A stretch of 64,000 nucleotides of DNA. Origin: Inia geoffrensis. Taxonomy: Eukaryota > Chordata > Mammalia > Artiodactyla > Iniidae. Shown here in pieces: positions 62,477 to 64,000 of this stretch (within the stretch, counting starts at the first letter, position 1; every line of letters starts with the position of its first letter). The stretch is from assembly GCA_036417435.1 (NCBI GenBank), contig JAZAQT010000221.1, positions 248,001 through 312,000 of the forward strand, read 5' to 3'. The position numbers and the translations under genes were made by a program. The notes under the pieces were generated by a model that was not told where the DNA came from, did no database searches, and worked only from the letters and a program-made list of their open reading frames with translations.

Positions 62477-64000
62477 CCGGTATTAGTGATATCTTATGAT
62501 GTTTCTTTTTCTGTGTGACTTATTTCACTTAGAATCATCATAACTAAATCCTGTCATTATGCTGCTACTGGTGTGTTGCCATGGATTTCATTGTTGAGTG
62601 ATATTCCATTGTAGGGATGTACCACAACTTCTATATCCATTTTTCTCTTTCTGGGCTATTAAAGTTGTACCATAGTCAAGGATCCCGTACACAGAGCAGC
62701 CCCAAACTTTGGTGTGGCTGTGTCTTTTTCATTTAAATTTTCCGAATCTATAGCACCATAAGTGGAAGTGCCCTAGGCTCTCTAGCTTAGTTTTTTCTTT
62801 GTTCCAGGAAACACCATCCACTTCTCCAGAGTGGCTGTTGGCAATTTACATCCCGCCCATCAGCATAACAAGGCTGCCGGTTCTCCACGGCCTGTCCTGC
62901 CTCTCTGGATTTTACACTTTTTTCGGACGGCCCTTTGGATCGGTGGGAAGTGAGACTTCCTTGTAGTGCGGATTTCCATTGCAGGCTTGCTTGGTTGGCC
63001 AAAAAGGGCGTATGCGTTTTTTCCTGAATATATTCAGGAAAAAACGCATACGCCCTTTTTGGCCAAGTGCATCACTGTCGAACTGCTGCCTCTTTTCCTA
63101 CGCTTTCCGAGCAATTCTTATCTACCCCCTGATATCTGTTTTCTGCAATTCTGCGTCGCGTTCAAGTCCTCTTCACAGCCTTCCTTCAATAAATTTTTGG
63201 ATGATAGGGGTCATTTGGAACTCTGCAGGATTGTGAGTTACAGTGCCAAAGATCTCCTTTTCTCAACTCGCTTTCTTGTGAGCTGACCGCAAACCCGAAG
63301 AATTGCTTCAGGCCCTAATCTCGTTCCGGCATGGCCCGCTGAGCCTTTGGTGAATTCTTCTTCCTGTAGGGAAATCAGAGTTCAATGTGCCCGTCCAAAC
63401 ACATCGAGTTAGCCGCTCATTGGTTCTCCTTATTCCTGTTCATCTTCCACAGAAATTGCAAACTGTGCCAAACAAGAGGTCAAAGGCACTGACTCTCCAA
63501 GTGGGGAGAATGTTAATATCGCATCTGGAACGGCGAACTCGAGTATCAGGGGTCGAAAATGGCGATGAGTTTTAGAAATTATGCCTGATCACTTCGTGGA
63601 CCATATTCTGGGTTTTCCATGCATATTTTAGCTGAAGGATAAATCCCTTAAACGTGGAGATTTGGGACCCGTGGAATGGGAACCATGCACCATTACCTCA
63701 AAGGGCCTGCATTCCCTCACCAATACTATCAGCTCCAAGTGTCCAGCCTTATCTCTCCCCCAGCTGTGGATGTAGAGGTGGTAAATCCAAGATTCCTCAC
63801 AAGCCCTGAAGGACTTATTTAAGAATTTCTCTCTATTTCACAGTCCTTGTGTTTTGTTTTTCAAATTTATTTTTATAAGGGGATTTAGCTTATTGACACT
63901 GCTGTGTGTATGGTGCTGTACACAAATGATTTTCTTATGGAGACGTATAAATGTATGGGTTTTAATTTTCTTCATAGTCAGGCATATTCCAAGGTTTTGA
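62477..64000. repeat. Satellite unit 37 (1,524 bp, cut by window end)
   Basis: Perfect palindrome 62995-63066. CTTTCCGAGC near 63104 links it to unit 25. The unit stops inside the antisense L1 3' UTR because the window ends, not because the array does. Confidence 0.95.

Larger units (their letters stand above)
1..64000. repeat. Tandem satellite array, ~1,735-bp unit, 36.9 copies (common cetacean satellite-like)
   Basis: The same ~1,735-bp sequence recurs head to tail from the first to the last base. The anchor CCGGTATTAG (with small variants) occurs at 1, 1737, 3469, 5206, 6941 and so on to 62477, and a 72-bp palindrome sits about 518 bp after each anchor. No unique DNA, other transposon insertion or inversion interrupts the array. 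Base composition looks moderate (about 44 % G+C by eye). Unit length together with an L1-derived core fits the common cetacean satellite described by Arnason and colleagues, and the report by Kapitonov, Holmquist and Jurka that L1 is a basic unit of cetacean satellites (both from memory). Such arrays lie in C-band heterochromatin. The array structure is certain; the cetacean identity is likely. Confidence 0.97.

Noticed and set aside
1..64000. Many open reading frames of 60-134 codons on both strands, such as the 106-, 85- and 62-codon + frames and the 134-codon minus frame.
   Set aside because: They recur only because the DNA recurs. Overlapping frames on both strands are open at once, single-base indels (CTTCCTTG against CTTCTTG) merely shift which start is joined (106 or 132 codons), stops and frameshifts vary between units, and the products resemble no protein family I know. 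The frames cross antisense L1 sequence.
1..64000. CRISPR array or another prokaryotic repeat system.
   Set aside because: The repeats are regular, but the period is ~1.7 kb with no short repeat-spacer structure and no cas-like genes; the L1 content and base composition are mammalian.
1..64000. Alpha-like satellite with a ~171-bp sub-repeat inside the unit.
   Set aside because: No internal sub-repeat is visible within a unit; the only internal symmetry is the palindrome and one small hairpin.

Overview
The whole 64 kb window is one uninterrupted tandem satellite array. I found no protein-coding gene, no RNA gene and no unique sequence. The unit is about 1,735 bp: units anchored on a recurring CCGGTATTAG run from 1,732 to 1,737 bp. 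The window holds 36 complete head-to-tail units and a 37th cut off at 1,524 bp. All units point the same way.

Organism: a mammal, most likely a cetacean. About 60 % of each unit reads as a diverged, antisense L1 (LINE-1) 3' end of the kind found in cetartiodactyls. It runs from the poly-A complement through the 3' UTR into the end of ORF2. A unit near 1.74 kb built on L1 matches what I remember of the common cetacean satellite. There a unit of about 1.75 kb is reported for baleen whales and several toothed whales, and about 1.58 kb in dolphins and their close relatives. That identity comes from memory, not from a search.

Unit layout (unit 26, 43382-45117, as model): antisense L1 from the start to about +690, including a small bulged hairpin (+221 to +244) and a 72-bp palindrome (+519 to +590) with 34-bp arms around TATA. 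Next comes about 670 bp of unrecognised origin, with a CpG-dense part that carries a YY1-like motif and, in eight units, a CTCF-core-like motif beside it. From about +1,384 the antisense L1 3' terminus begins and continues into the next unit.

Array layout: units 1-18 (1 to about 31 kb) are heterogeneous and mix two sequence subfamilies, with mosaic units and an old four-unit duplication. Units 12-16 hold a nearly perfect two-unit duplication. Units 18-25 are locally amplified one to three units at a time. Units 26-34 (43-59 kb) are the most homogeneous, with overlapping three-unit and two-unit duplications. The array is therefore evolving by unequal exchange or conversion at several block sizes and has no single fixed higher-order repeat.

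The most interesting structure is the palindrome. It is present in all 37 units and perfect in 17. It would fold as a pre-miRNA-sized hairpin if transcribed. Its core contains two heat-shock-element-like dyads, and it seems to have been built out of L1 sequence by one arm templating the other. All open reading frames here are by-products of the repeat.
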